The notes under the pieces are model-generated. The model was not told the origin of the DNA. It made no database searches and saw only the letters and a program-made list of their open reading frames with translations. A stretch of DNA of 64,000 nt from PALSA-612 sp046729255 (GTDB lineage: Bacteria; Actinomycetota; Thermoleophilia; Gaiellales; Gaiellaceae), in assembly GCA_046729255.1 (NCBI GenBank), contig JBKPGF010000062.1:1-64000 (forward strand). The letters are read 5' to 3'. Made by a program: the position numbers and the translations under genes. Positions 26,033-34,446 of this stretch are shown piece by piece; positions within the stretch are counted from its first letter, which is position 1, and the number at the start of each line of letters is the position of its first letter.

Positions 26033-27070
26033 GTGGTGCTCAGCATCGACGAGGCCAGAGATTTGTGGCAGCCCGCCGGCCCGTATCTCAACACCGCGTC
26101 CTTCGGCCTGCCGCCCGCCCCGGCCTGGGACGCCCTCGAGCAGGCGCTCGCCGACTGGCGCCATGGCCGCACGAGCTGGGAGGACTGGTGCGACTCGACC
26201 GACCGCGCTCGCGAGCATTTCGCGGCGCTCGTGGGCGTCCCTGCCGGGCGCGTGGCCACGGGCGCCAGCGTCTCGTACCTCGTCGCGCTCGTCGCGTCGG
26301 GCATCGACGACGGGGCGTGCGTGCTCGTGCCCGACGTCGACTTCAGCTCGCTCACGTGGCCGTTGCTCGTGCACGAGCGGCTCGAGGTCCGATCCGTACC
26401 GCTCGCGCAACTGGCAGGGGCGGTCGACGGCGAGACGGACGTCGTCGCCTTCAGCGCTGTCCAGTCGTCGGACGGCACGGTGGCCGATCTCGAAGCGCTG
26501 GCAGCCGCGTCCGCCGCGCACGGTGCATTCACGGTCGTGGACGCGACGCACGCCGTGGGCTGGCTGCCGTTCGACGCCTCCCAGTTCGACGCGGTCGCCT
26601 GCGCCGCGTACAAGTGGCTGATGTCGCCGCGGGGCACGGCGTTCCTCGCCCTCAGCGACCGGGCGCTCGACCAGACGCCCGCCCTCGCCGCCAACTGGTT
26701 CGCGGCCGACGACCGCTTCGGCCACTTCTACGAGCATGAGCTCCGGCTTGCGCATGACGCCAGCCGGCTCGACCTTTCCCCAGCCTGGTTCTCGTGGGTC
26801 GGCACCGAGCCGGCGCTGGCCGTACTGCGCGAGATCGGAGTCGAGGCCGTTCACGGGCACGACGTCGCGCTGGCGAATCGCTTTCGGGCAGGCCTAGGCC
26901 TCGCGCCTGGCAACTCGGCGATCGTGTCAGTCGATATCCCAGGCGCGGAAGAACGGCTGCTCGCGGCGGGCATCCGTGCGGCCGTGCGCGGCGGCTCGCT
27001 CCGCGCGTCCTTTCACCTCTACACCACCACGGACGACGTGGACGCCGCGTTGTCTGCGCTGCTTGACTAA
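26033..27070 (+). CDS. Class V aminotransferase-fold PLP enzyme
   Basis: The 345-residue protein has the fold-type I PLP layout: YLNTASFGLPP at the N-terminus, TGASVSYLVALVASG, FTVVDATHAVGWLPFD with the PLP-ring Asp and His, and the Schiff-base Lys in AAYKWLMSPRGTAFL. It is related to cysteine desulfurases and kynureninases but is short and its substrate is unknown. It starts at GTG 26033 and diverges from the ACAD operon across the operator at 25971. Confidence 0.82.
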   Translation: MVLSIDEARDLWQPAGPYLNTASFGLPPAPAWDALEQALADWRHGRTSWEDWCDSTDRAREHFAALVGVPAGRVATGASVSYLVALVASGIDDGACVLVPDVDFSSLTWPLLVHERLEVRSVPLAQLAGAVDGETDVVAFSAVQSSDGTVADLEALAAASAAHGAFTVVDATHAVGWLPFDASQFDAVACAAYKWLMSPRGTAFLALSDRALDQTPALAANWFAADDRFGHFYEHELRLAHDASRLDLSPAWFSWVGTEPALAVLREIGVEAVHGHDVALANRFRAGLGLAPGNSAIVSVDIPGAEERLLAAGIRAAVRGGSLRASFHLYTTTDDVDAALSALLD

Positions 27071-27080
27071 CCTCACTTTC

Positions 27081-28271
27081 GTGGCTACGCAGACGTCCGC
27101 ACCCCCCGTGCTCGACCCGCGCGACTTTCTCGCCATCGACGCGCTGCTATCCGACGAGGAGCGCGCGATCCGCGACACCGTGCGCCAGTTCGTCCGCGAG
27201 CGCGTGCTGCCGGAGGTCGGCGAGTGGTTCGAGCAGGGCGTGCTCCCGCGCGAGATCTACTCGGAGCTCGCGAAGCTCGGTCTGTTCGGCATGCACCTCG
27301 AGGGGTACGGGCTGCCCGGCTCGAGCTCCGTCGCCTATGGCCTGACCTGCCTCGAGCTGGAGGCGGGCGACGCCGGCGTCCGCAGCGCGTGCTCCGTCCA
27401 AGGCTCGCTCGCGATGTTCGCCATCTGGCGGTGGGGCTCCGAGGAGCAGAAGGAACGCTGGCTGCCGGCCATGCACGCAGGCGACGTGATCGGCTGCTTC
27501 GGGCTCACCGAGTCCGACGCCGGCTCGGATCCCGGATCGATGCGCACGCACGCGAGGCGTGACGGAGCCGACTGGATCCTCTCCGGCTCGAAGATGTGGA
27601 TCACGAACGGCTCGATCGCCGACGTCGCCGTAGTCTGGGCGCGGACGGAAGACGATGAGATCCGCGGCTTCCTCGTCGAAAAGGGCATGCCCGGGTTCTC
27701 CGCGCCGGAGATCCACCGCAAGCTCTCACTCCGCGCGTCGGTGACATCCGAGCTCGTGCTCGACGACGTCCGCGTCCCGGAGGCGAACCTCCTACCCGGA
27801 TCGACGTCGCTGCGCGGACCGCTCTCGTGCCTCGACGAGGCACGCCACGGCATTGTCTGGGGCGCCGTCGGCGCGGCCCGGGCATGCTTCGAGGCAGCGC
27901 TCGACTACGCGGAGGGACGGCTTGTCTTCGGCAAGCCGATCGCCGCCTACCAGCTGACGCAGCAGAAGCTCGCGGAGATGGCGCTCGAGATCAACCGCGG
28001 TCTCCTCGTCGCCCATCACCTGGGACGTATGAAGGACGAGGGCGTGCTCCGTCCCGAGCAGGTGAGCATGGGGAAGATGGGCAACGTCCGCGGCGCGCTC
28101 GAGGTCTGCCGGACGGCACGGACGATCCTGGGGGGGAACGGCATCACGCTCGAGTACCCCGTCATCCGGCACATGAACAACCTCGAGTCGGTGCTGACCT
28201 ACGAGGGCACCCACGAGGTGCACACGCTCGTGGTCGGCAACGCCCTCACGGGCATCAACGCATTTCGGTAG
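27081..28271 (+). CDS. Acyl-CoA dehydrogenase, glutaryl-CoA dehydrogenase-like
   Basis: The 396-residue ACAD has an N-terminal LDPRDFLAIDALLSDEERAI, CFGLTESDAGSDPGSM, KMWITNGSIADVAVVWA, and C-terminal GGNGITLEYPVIRHMNNLES with the catalytic Glu in YEGTHEVHTLVVG. These are features of the glutaryl-CoA dehydrogenase branch, which can also decarboxylate. A TTG at 27063 is an alternative start. Its stop codon forms the first bases of repeat copy B. Confidence 0.92.
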   Translation: MATQTSAPPVLDPRDFLAIDALLSDEERAIRDTVRQFVRERVLPEVGEWFEQGVLPREIYSELAKLGLFGMHLEGYGLPGSSSVAYGLTCLELEAGDAGVRSACSVQGSLAMFAIWRWGSEEQKERWLPAMHAGDVIGCFGLTESDAGSDPGSMRTHARRDGADWILSGSKMWITNGSIADVAVVWARTEDDEIRGFLVEKGMPGFSAPEIHRKLSLRASVTSELVLDDVRVPEANLLPGSTSLRGPLSCLDEARHGIVWGAVGAARACFEAALDYAEGRLVFGKPIAAYQLTQQKLAEMALEINRGLLVAHHLGRMKDEGVLRPEQVSMGKMGNVRGALEVCRTARTILGGNGITLEYPVIRHMNNLESVLTYEGTHEVHTLVVGNALTGINAFR

Positions 28272-28408
28272 GAGGCCCTGGCGTGACGGTGCTCGTCGTC
28301 AGGACGCTTCCGGGCGTCGCGCTGCAAGGACACAGGTAGCCCGCGTACCCGCAGCTGGCGGAGCGTACGTGGGCGACCGAGGACGCCGCAGCGCGGCGAT
28401 CCGGTGCG
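28269..28408 (+). repeat. Interspersed structured element, copy B
   Basis: This copy starts at the stop codon of the upstream gene (TAGGAGG, TGGCGTGACGGTGCTCGTCG) and contains the core GCAAGGACACAGGTAGC, a hairpin GCCCGCGTAC / GTACGTGGGC with an inner CCGC/GCGG helix, and GCGACCGAGGACGCCGCA. The outer stem GCGCTGC / GCAGCGC is perfect here. Loop length is nine bases longer than in copy A. It fills most of the gap between the convergent GCDH-like and MFS genes; a further hairpin CCTGGCG / CGCCAGG lies at 28410-28438. Confidence 0.75.
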
Positions 28409-28428
28409 TCCTGGCGACCCCGTCGCTG

Positions 28429-29667
28429 TTACGCCAGGCCCTCCTGAGGCTCGGCTGCCTCCTCCCCTCGCCACACGCGGGCCACGATGGGAATCGACGC
28501 GACGACGAGCAGTGCGCAGAACGGCCACAGGATCTGATAGCCGTCGGTCGCGTCGAGGTACGGCTCCCACAGGTCGATGAGAAGCCCCGCGACGAGCGGC
28601 CCGCCGATCAGCGCCCAGCCCTTCGTGGTCGTGGCGATGCCGGAGATCGCGCCGCGCTGCTCGGGCGGCATCAGCCGGAAGAGGATGGCCCAGGACAGCG
28701 TCATCACCATGCCGCCCGCCACCGACACCGGAAAGATGAACGCGAAGTACCAGCTCTCCCAGCTCTGCGCGAAGCCGGCGATGAGCAGCCCCGTCGCGTA
28801 GACGACGGACGCCCAGAAGACGACGCGCGCGGCGCCGACGCGATCGCCGATCGGTCCCGCGAGCATGGCCGCGAACGTGTAGCCGGCGGCGACGACAGCG
28901 AGGATCGCCGACGACACCGCGAGGGACTGGTCGAGGCCCTTGGTCACGTAGAGCACGACGAACGTCCGCATGGCCGCGAATGTCCCCTCCCAGCAGGCCA
29001 TGGCGAAGAGGAACATCCGCACCTGCGGCAGGTGCAGGAAGATGTCCCGGCTCATCCCGAGATAGGCGCGGATGCCCTTGTAGACGCGCTGCTCCCCGCC
29101 GTCCTCACGCACCCAGCGGACGACGGCGCCGCAGGCCAGCGACGTCGCCACCGCGGCAAGCAGGAACGGGGCCGGCGCCCACATGCTGAGCAGAAAGCCT
29201 CCGGCGACGAGCGCGATGCCGATGGCGATCCCGCGCAGGATGTGCTGGACGCCCTGCGAGCGCCCGAAGATGCTCTCGTCCAGCAGGTCGGGGTAGAGGC
29301 CGCGGTACGGCGGCTCGTAGACGTAGTACGCGAAGAAGAAGAACATCACAAGCAGCGCCGTCGTCCAGATGTTCGGCATGAACGCGACGAGCGCGAGACA
29401 GAAGCCCATCGGCCAGAGGGCGGCGAGCATGAACGGGCGGCGGCGGCCCATGGGCGTCAGGAACGTGTCGCTCCAGGGGCCGATGACGAGAGGCACCGTG
29501 AGCGCGAAGAGCCCTTCCGCCGCCAGCACCGCGGCGATCACCGTCTGCGAGTCGGTGAAGTCCGCGAGCACCGGCGGCAGGTAGGCGGCGGTGGTGGTGA
29601 TCGAGAACGCGAGCCCGAACGCCCCCAGCCCGAGCAGCCAGACGAGCGATCGCCGCGTCGACTTCAC
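28429..29667 (-). CDS. MFS transporter, sugar/cation symporter-like
   Basis: The 412-residue protein has 12 predicted membrane segments and the loop GPWSDTFLTPMGRRRPFMLA between helices 2 and 3, which is typical of the glycoside-pentoside-hexuronide and plant-sucrose-carrier-like branch, and a second GPIGDRVGAARVVFW between helices 8 and 9. The substrate is not known. It is four bases downstream-overlapping with the TetR gene on the same strand, so the two are co-transcribed. Confidence 0.88.
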   Translation of the reverse strand: MKSTRRSLVWLLGLGAFGLAFSITTTAAYLPPVLADFTDSQTVIAAVLAAEGLFALTVPLVIGPWSDTFLTPMGRRRPFMLAALWPMGFCLALVAFMPNIWTTALLVMFFFFAYYVYEPPYRGLYPDLLDESIFGRSQGVQHILRGIAIGIALVAGGFLLSMWAPAPFLLAAVATSLACGAVVRWVREDGGEQRVYKGIRAYLGMSRDIFLHLPQVRMFLFAMACWEGTFAAMRTFVVLYVTKGLDQSLAVSSAILAVVAAGYTFAAMLAGPIGDRVGAARVVFWASVVYATGLLIAGFAQSWESWYFAFIFPVSVAGGMVMTLSWAILFRLMPPEQRGAISGIATTTKGWALIGGPLVAGLLIDLWEPYLDATDGYQILWPFCALLVVASIPIVARVWRGEEAAEPQEGLA

Positions 29668-30275
29668 GCGGTCGCCGCCGCCGGCGAGAGCCCCGAGACG
29701 ACCAGCGCGACGACCGTGCGCTCCGCTCGAGCCACCTCCTCGTCCCCGTCCGGCAGCTGGCCGAGCACCCAGCCCGTGAGGATCTCCTCGATCGCGCCGT
29801 ACACGATCCAGCTCGCGAGGCGCGGATCGAGGTCGTCACGGAACTCGCCAGCTCCCTGGCCGCGCGCGACGACTCGCTCGAGCGCGTCGAAGACCTCACC
29901 GATCTCGTCCACGCGCTGCTGCACGCCGGGGCTCCGCGCGACCTCACGCACGAGCACCCGCACGAGGTCGGGCTGGCGGCGCCACGAGCGGAGGAGAATG
30001 GCCGACACCTGGCGCAGCTGCTCCGCCGCGGGCACGTCGGACTCCTCGACGTCGCGAATGGCGGCCAGGAGCTCCGTCCACGTGTCGCGGAAGATCGTCT
30101 CTAGCACGTCCTCCTTCGAGGCGAAGTAGTGGTAGACGAGCCCGTAGGCGACACCTGCCTCCTCGGCGATGTCCCCGACCCGCGTCGCGTGGTAGCCCTT
30201 CTCGGCGAACGTGCGGACTGCGGCGTCGAGGATCTGCCGCCGCTTCTCCTCGGAGGCGATTGACCGGTCAGTCAA
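29664..30275 (-). CDS. TetR/AcrR family transcriptional regulator
   Basis: The 203-residue protein has an N-terminal TetR helix-turn-helix (EEKRRQILDAAVRTFAEKGY, HATRVGDIAEEAGVAYGLVY, HYFASKEDVLETIF) and a helical ligand domain. The start is TTG at 30275: the frame is open further upstream but this position gives the normal family length. The operator at 30259-30276 covers the first six codons, so autoregulation is likely. The ligand is probably an acyl-CoA, judged only from its neighbours. Confidence 0.88.
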   Translation of the reverse strand: MTDRSIASEEKRRQILDAAVRTFAEKGYHATRVGDIAEEAGVAYGLVYHYFASKEDVLETIFRDTWTELLAAIRDVEESDVPAAEQLRQVSAILLRSWRRQPDLVRVLVREVARSPGVQQRVDEIGEVFDALERVVARGQGAGEFRDDLDPRLASWIVYGAIEEILTGWVLGQLPDGDEEVARAERTVVALVVSGLSPAAATA

Positions 30276-30276
30276 C
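30259..30276. promoter_or_regulatory. Probable TetR operator at the tetR/CoA-transferase junction
   Basis: ATTGACCGGTCAGTCAAC is 15/18 identical to the site at 25971-25988. On the minus strand it covers the TTG start and first codons of the TetR gene. On the plus strand it lies 17 bases before TAGGTT (30293-30298), the likely -10 of the CoA-transferase gene, and so would overlap the -35 region. Confidence 0.7.
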
Positions 30277-30306
30277 GCGAGAAGCGTAGTGGTAGGTTCG
30301 CCGCAA

Positions 30307-31191
30307 ATGCAACCGCTCGAGGGGCAGCTCGTCGTCGACTTCACGCGCCAGCTGCCCGGGCCGTTTGCGAGCCGAGAGCTCATGCGGCTCGGCGCGCGAG
30401 TCGTGAAGGTCGAGCCCCCCGGCGGTGAGTCGATGCGCGAGGGGGCGCCGGGCTGGTACGAGGCGATCAACGCGGGCAAGGCGGTCGTGGAGCTCGATCT
30501 CAAGGGCGACGGGCTGGCGGAAGCACAGAAGCTGTGCGATGACGCCGACGTGATCCTCGACGGATTCCGCCCAGGCGTCTTCGACCGGCTCGGCCTTCGC
30601 GTGCCCGAGCGGGCCGTCTACTGCGCGATCACCGGCTTCGGAACGGAGGGCAGGCATGCTCTGCGAGCCGGGCACGACATCAACTACATGGGCTGGGCCG
30701 GCTTGCTGGCCGACACGGCGCCCGCCGTGCCGCCGACGCAGGTGGCAGATCTCGCCGCAGGCGCGCTCGGAGCGCTCGTCGAGATCCTTGCGGCCCTGGT
30801 CGACCGCGAGCGAACCGGCAAGGGGCAGCGGATCGTGATCTCGATGACGCACGGCTCGCACCGGCTGGCCGCGCACCGGCTGGGCGGCGATCCGATGCCG
30901 AAGCTGCTCACCGGCGGCCCGCCGTGCTTTCGCATCTACGGGACGGCAGACGGGCGCCACCTCACGGTGGGCGCCCTCGAGCCGAAGTTCTGGCGGCGTC
31001 TCTGCGAGCTCATCGAGCGGCACGACCTCGTCGAGCGCCACTACGACCCGACGGCGGCAGACGATCTCGGCGAGACGTTCCGCGGTCGCACGCTCGCCGA
31101 GTGGCTCGACCTTTTCGAGGACGAAGACGTCTGCGTCGGGCCGGTCTGGACGCTCGAGGAGGCCGCGGCCGAATTCGGCCATCGGCCCTAG
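30307..31191 (+). CDS. Family III CoA-transferase (CaiB/BaiF)
   Basis: The 294-residue protein starts QPLEGQLVVDFTRQLPGPFA and has RLGARVVKVEPPGGE, the catalytic Asp in GHDINYMGWAG, and RTGKGQRIVISM. This family moves CoA between carboxylic acids or racemises 2-methylacyl-CoA. It is shorter than the usual 360-400 residues because the C-terminal part is reduced. A TAGGTT lies eight bases before the ATG with no ribosome-binding site. It probably acts in the same pathway as the ACADs and is placed under the TetR operator. Confidence 0.9.
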   Translation: MQPLEGQLVVDFTRQLPGPFASRELMRLGARVVKVEPPGGESMREGAPGWYEAINAGKAVVELDLKGDGLAEAQKLCDDADVILDGFRPGVFDRLGLRVPERAVYCAITGFGTEGRHALRAGHDINYMGWAGLLADTAPAVPPTQVADLAAGALGALVEILAALVDRERTGKGQRIVISMTHGSHRLAAHRLGGDPMPKLLTGGPPCFRIYGTADGRHLTVGALEPKFWRRLCELIERHDLVERHYDPTAADDLGETFRGRTLAEWLDLFEDEDVCVGPVWTLEEAAAEFGHRP

Positions 31192-31200
31192 GCTTCCGGC

Positions 31201-31623
31201 ATGGAGCAGCGCCTGAGCCTCGTGACACTCGGAGTGGCCGACGTCGGACGCGCTCGAGCCTTCTACGAGGCCCTCGGGTGGAAGACACGCGCCAATCCCG
31301 ATGATGACGTCGTCTTTTTCCAAGCGGGCGGCACGATCGTCGCCCTCTGGAGCCGCGAGTCGCTCGCCGAGGACACCGCCGTCGACGACACCGGGGGCTG
31401 GGGCGGCATCACGCTCGCGCACAACACGCGGTCACCCGAGGAGGTGGACGCGGTGCTCAACGAGGCGCAGCGCGCGGGGGCCACGATCGCCCGGGCGGGC
31501 GCCGCGACCTTCTGGGGCGGCTACTCAGGCGTCTTCCTCGACCCGGACGGGCACACGTGGGAGGTCGCCCACAACCCGCACTGGACGTTCGCCGACGACG
31601 GCTCGATCGTGCTCCCGAACTAG
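31201..31623 (+). CDS. VOC (glyoxalase-fold) protein
   Basis: The 140-residue protein has two beta-alpha-beta-beta-beta units: LSLVTLGVADVGRARAFYEA with GWKT, and GGITLAHNTRSPEEVDAVLN with a terminal FLDPDGHTWEVAHNPHW. The Glu of WEVAHNP is a possible metal ligand. The family includes isomerases, dioxygenases and resistance proteins; none can be chosen. TAGGCT, whose TAG is the stop of the previous gene, lies six bases before the ATG. Confidence 0.85.
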   Translation: MEQRLSLVTLGVADVGRARAFYEALGWKTRANPDDDVVFFQAGGTIVALWSRESLAEDTAVDDTGGWGGITLAHNTRSPEEVDAVLNEAQRAGATIARAGAATFWGGYSGVFLDPDGHTWEVAHNPHWTFADDGSIVLPN

Positions 31624-32567
31624 CGAAGCAAGAAGCCGGTGCCGAGGTCGTCGCTCGGCTCGAGGACGAACTCGTGGCTGCCTGTGCGATGGGCCGACCC
31701 CTCGACCTCGGTGACGAACGCCGGCCGTCCGGCGACCTCCGTTCGCTCGACGATCCATGCGCGGAACTCCGTGCCGATGATGCTGAGGTGACGGAGCTCG
31801 GGCACGTCGAGCAGCGCCATGCGCGCCGACGTCGCGCTGCCACACGGCGAGCGGTCGACCTCGCCGTCCGCGAACACCGTGACGTTGCGCTGCACAGGCG
31901 GCGGGCCGTCGCCCTCGGGCTGCCAGAAAACGACGCCGTAGACGTCGCGTAGCTCCGGCTCCTCCGGATGGAGGATCTCGTACTGCCGCTCGAGGTCTGC
32001 CTTGATGGCGCGCCCCAGCTCGATGAGACGCGGCAGCTCGGCAGGGGCTACGTGCTCCTCGAGGAAGGCGTAGAACGCGCCGCCGAACGCGACGTCGACG
32101 GTGCGGCCGGCCGCCTTCAATGCTTGGGCATGGACGTACGCCGGCACGTTGCGGAAGCGCACCGCCGTCACATCGCCGCCGGAGACTTGCGCCACCGTCT
32201 CCAGCCGCCCCGAGGGACAGTCGACGACGACGCGAGCCTTGGGCTCTGCCACCTCGACGACGCCGGTCTCGATCGCCCACGTGACGAGCGCGATCGTCCC
32301 ATGGCCGCACGCGGTCGAGTAGCCGGCGTTGTGGAAGAAGACGACGCCGAGGTCGGCGCCGTCGTCCTCGGGCTCCGTGACGAAGCAGCCGTACATGTCC
32401 GCGTGGCCACGAGGCTCGTTGACGAGCAGACGGCGCACGTCGTCGAGGTGCTCGAGGGCGTGGCGGCGTTTGTCGAGGATCGTCCGTCCGGGAAGCGGGT
32501 CGACGCCACCCGTCACGATCCGGAACGGCTCGCCGGCCGTGTGGTAGTCGACAGTGGAGACGATCAA
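31620..32567 (-). CDS. Proline racemase / 4-hydroxyproline epimerase family
   Basis: The 315-residue protein has both catalytic cysteines: Cys in STACGHGTIAL and Cys in DRSPCGSATSARMAL. In trans-3-hydroxyproline dehydratases the first cysteine is Thr, so this is a racemase or epimerase rather than a dehydratase. It works through a two-base deprotonation without cofactor. The TTG at 32567 overlaps the stop of the enoyl-CoA hydratase-type gene as TTGA. The stop overlaps the convergent VOC stop. Confidence 0.9.
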   Translation of the reverse strand: MIVSTVDYHTAGEPFRIVTGGVDPLPGRTILDKRRHALEHLDDVRRLLVNEPRGHADMYGCFVTEPEDDGADLGVVFFHNAGYSTACGHGTIALVTWAIETGVVEVAEPKARVVVDCPSGRLETVAQVSGGDVTAVRFRNVPAYVHAQALKAAGRTVDVAFGGAFYAFLEEHVAPAELPRLIELGRAIKADLERQYEILHPEEPELRDVYGVVFWQPEGDGPPPVQRNVTVFADGEVDRSPCGSATSARMALLDVPELRHLSIIGTEFRAWIVERTEVAGRPAFVTEVEGSAHRTGSHEFVLEPSDDLGTGFLLR

Positions 32568-33334
32568 CTGCCGGTGAACTGGGGCGGCCGCTTCTCGAGG
32601 AAGGCGGTGACGCCTTCGCGGAAGTCGTCCGTCTGCGTCGCGGCCGACTGCAACTGCGCCTCCAGCTCGAGCTGCTCGTCGAGCGTCGCCGTCTGCGCGT
32701 TGTCGAACAGCCGCTTCGTCATGCCGACGCCACGCGTGGGTGCCTGCGCGTACATGGCAGCGAGCTCTGCCCCACGCTGGGCGAGCTCGTCGTCGGGGAC
32801 GACCTCGGTCACGAGACCCCACTCCTGCGCCTCCGCGGCCGAGAGCTTTCGGTTCTGCGACATCCATTCGAATGCGCGAGGGGCGCCGAGCAGCCGGGCG
32901 ATGAAGTACGAGCCGCCCGAGTCGGGAACGAGGCCGATGCCGATGAAGGCCGGGACGAAGGTCGCCGACTCGGCCGCGACCCGGACGTCGCATGCGCAGG
33001 CGAGCGAAAGGCCGGCGCCCGCGGCAGGCCCGTTGACGGCGGCGATCACCGGCTTCTCGAGCGCCCGGATCGCGAGCACGTTCTTGTGGTAGCCCTGGCG
33101 CAACCGATCGCCGATGTCGTTCGGCGCCTCCTGGAACTCCGTGAGATCCTGGCCGACGCAAAAGCCGCGACCTGCCCCCGTGACGACGACGGCTCGAACG
33201 TCGGGGTCTCGTGCTTCCTTCAGGCCGGCCTGAAACGCCTTGTGCATTGAGCAGTTGAACGCATTGAGCACGTCCGGACGGTTCAGCGTGAGCGTGAGCA
33301 CCCCGCCGTCGCGAGTGACCTCGACGTCCGCCAT
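32564..33334 (-). CDS. Enoyl-CoA hydratase/isomerase, PaaG-like
   Basis: The 256-residue crotonase-fold protein has the oxyanion loop GRGFCVGQDLTEF and GPAAGAGLSLACACDVRVAA. The first catalytic Glu position of hydratases is Ser here (AGLSLA), and the second region reads GIGLVPDSGGSYFIARLLG with the Asp used by PaaG-type epoxide/enoyl isomerases. I therefore favour a PaaG-like isomerase over a simple hydratase. It is coupled to the downstream proline racemase family gene. Confidence 0.87.
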   Translation of the reverse strand: MADVEVTRDGGVLTLTLNRPDVLNAFNCSMHKAFQAGLKEARDPDVRAVVVTGAGRGFCVGQDLTEFQEAPNDIGDRLRQGYHKNVLAIRALEKPVIAAVNGPAAGAGLSLACACDVRVAAESATFVPAFIGIGLVPDSGGSYFIARLLGAPRAFEWMSQNRKLSAAEAQEWGLVTEVVPDDELAQRGAELAAMYAQAPTRGVGMTKRLFDNAQTATLDEQLELEAQLQSAATQTDDFREGVTAFLEKRPPQFTGS

Positions 33335-33373
33335 GTCGCCAGCCTAACCGACCCCTGGTGGTAGCTTGGCCGC

Positions 33374-34336
33374 ATGGCACGGCTGCGCCTGATCAGCGAC
33401 GTACGTGACGTGGAGGAGCCCCTCGACGCCTACTCGCGCGTCGTGACGGAAGTCGCGCGCACGCTTTCGCCGTCCGTCGCGAACCTCCAGGTGCGTCGCC
33501 GGGTGAACGGGCGGCGCGTGAGCGGCGGCGGCAGCGGCGTTGCTGTGACGCCCGACGGCTACGTCCTGACGTCAGCGCACGTCGTGGACGGCGCGGACGG
33601 CGGCACGGCGGCGTTCGTCGACGGGCGCGAGCTCGACTTCGACGTCGTCGGCACCGACCGGCTCTCCGACCTCGCCGTCCTCCGCGTGGCCACGGACGAC
33701 CTCGTGCCGGCCACGCTCGGTGACGCCGATCGCCTCCAGGTGGGGCAGCTCGTCGTCGCCATCGGGAATCCCCACGGCTTCGCCGGGTCGGTCACGGCCG
33801 GCGTCGTGTCGGCGCTCGGCCGTTCGCTGCCCACGGCCGCGGGTCGCATCGTCGAGAACGTCGTCCAGACCGACGCCGCGCTCAACCCGGGTAACTCGGG
33901 CGGCGCGCTCGCCGATTCGGGATCGCGCGTCGTGGGCATCAACACCGCCGTCGCGGGTGTCGGGCTCGGCCTCGCTGTGCCCATCAACGAGCCTACTCGG
34001 CGAATCGTCGGCGCTCTCATGCGAGACGGCCGTTTCCGTCGCGCGTACATCGGCATGGCGGGTGGACCGCGCCCGGTTCCGCCGAGACTCGCCGGCCGGC
34101 TCGGCCGGCGGAACGCCGTCGAGGTGGTGGAGGTCGTCGAAGGAAGCCCTGCCATCAAAGCCGGTCTCAGGCCGGAGGATCTCATCGTCGCGGTTGACGG
34201 CAAGCCGGTCGCGAGCGCGGGAGACCTTCAGGGACTGATGACCGGGGAGCGCATCGGCCGCGCGCTCACGATGACCGTCGTTCGGCAGGGCGCTCCGATC
34301 GAGGTCGCCGTCGTCCCGGAAGAGCTCGACGAATGA
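33374..34336 (+). CDS. Trypsin-like serine protease with PDZ domain (HtrA/DegP type)
   Basis: The 320-residue protein has the HtrA catalytic triad: His in SAHVVDG, Asp in SDLAVLRV and Ser in NPGNSGGALAD. A PDZ domain follows (about residues 215-315: VVEVVEGSPAIKAGLRPEDL, IVAVDGKPVASAGDL). Unlike most HtrA proteins there is no signal peptide or membrane segment in the first 50 residues, so it looks cytoplasmic. TAGCTT lies six bases before the ATG. Its ATGA end overlaps a small membrane protein gene. Confidence 0.9.
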   Translation: MARLRLISDVRDVEEPLDAYSRVVTEVARTLSPSVANLQVRRRVNGRRVSGGGSGVAVTPDGYVLTSAHVVDGADGGTAAFVDGRELDFDVVGTDRLSDLAVLRVATDDLVPATLGDADRLQVGQLVVAIGNPHGFAGSVTAGVVSALGRSLPTAAGRIVENVVQTDAALNPGNSGGALADSGSRVVGINTAVAGVGLGLAVPINEPTRRIVGALMRDGRFRRAYIGMAGGPRPVPPRLAGRLGRRNAVEVVEVVEGSPAIKAGLRPEDLIVAVDGKPVASAGDLQGLMTGERIGRALTMTVVRQGAPIEVAVVPEELDE

Positions 34337-34446
34337 AAGCGCCGCGCATCGTCCGCCGGGTCGAGCGCATGCTGCTCGGCGCGGCGATGGCGGCGGTCGC
34401 GTTCGTGCTCGAACGGCGCCTTGCGAAGATCCTCAGAAAGTCCTAG
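34333..34446 (+). CDS. 37-residue single-pass membrane peptide
   Basis: The ATG overlaps the HtrA stop as ATGA. The peptide starts MKAPRIVRRVERMLLGAAMA and continues AVAFVLERRLAKILRKS: a basic N-terminus, one hydrophobic stretch (about residues 13-25) and a basic C-terminus. Its tight coupling and basic-hydrophobic-basic pattern suggest a real small membrane protein, perhaps an HtrA partner. No homology is recognised. It overlaps the AarF gene end by 14 bases on the opposite strand. Confidence 0.55.
   Translation: MKAPRIVRRVERMLLGAAMAAVAFVLERRLAKILRKS

Noticed and set aside
28369..30129. 586-residue plus-strand frame opposite the MFS and TetR genes
   Set aside because: Arginine/glutamate/histidine-rich shadow of real minus-strand genes; its first residues are the repeat element read as protein.
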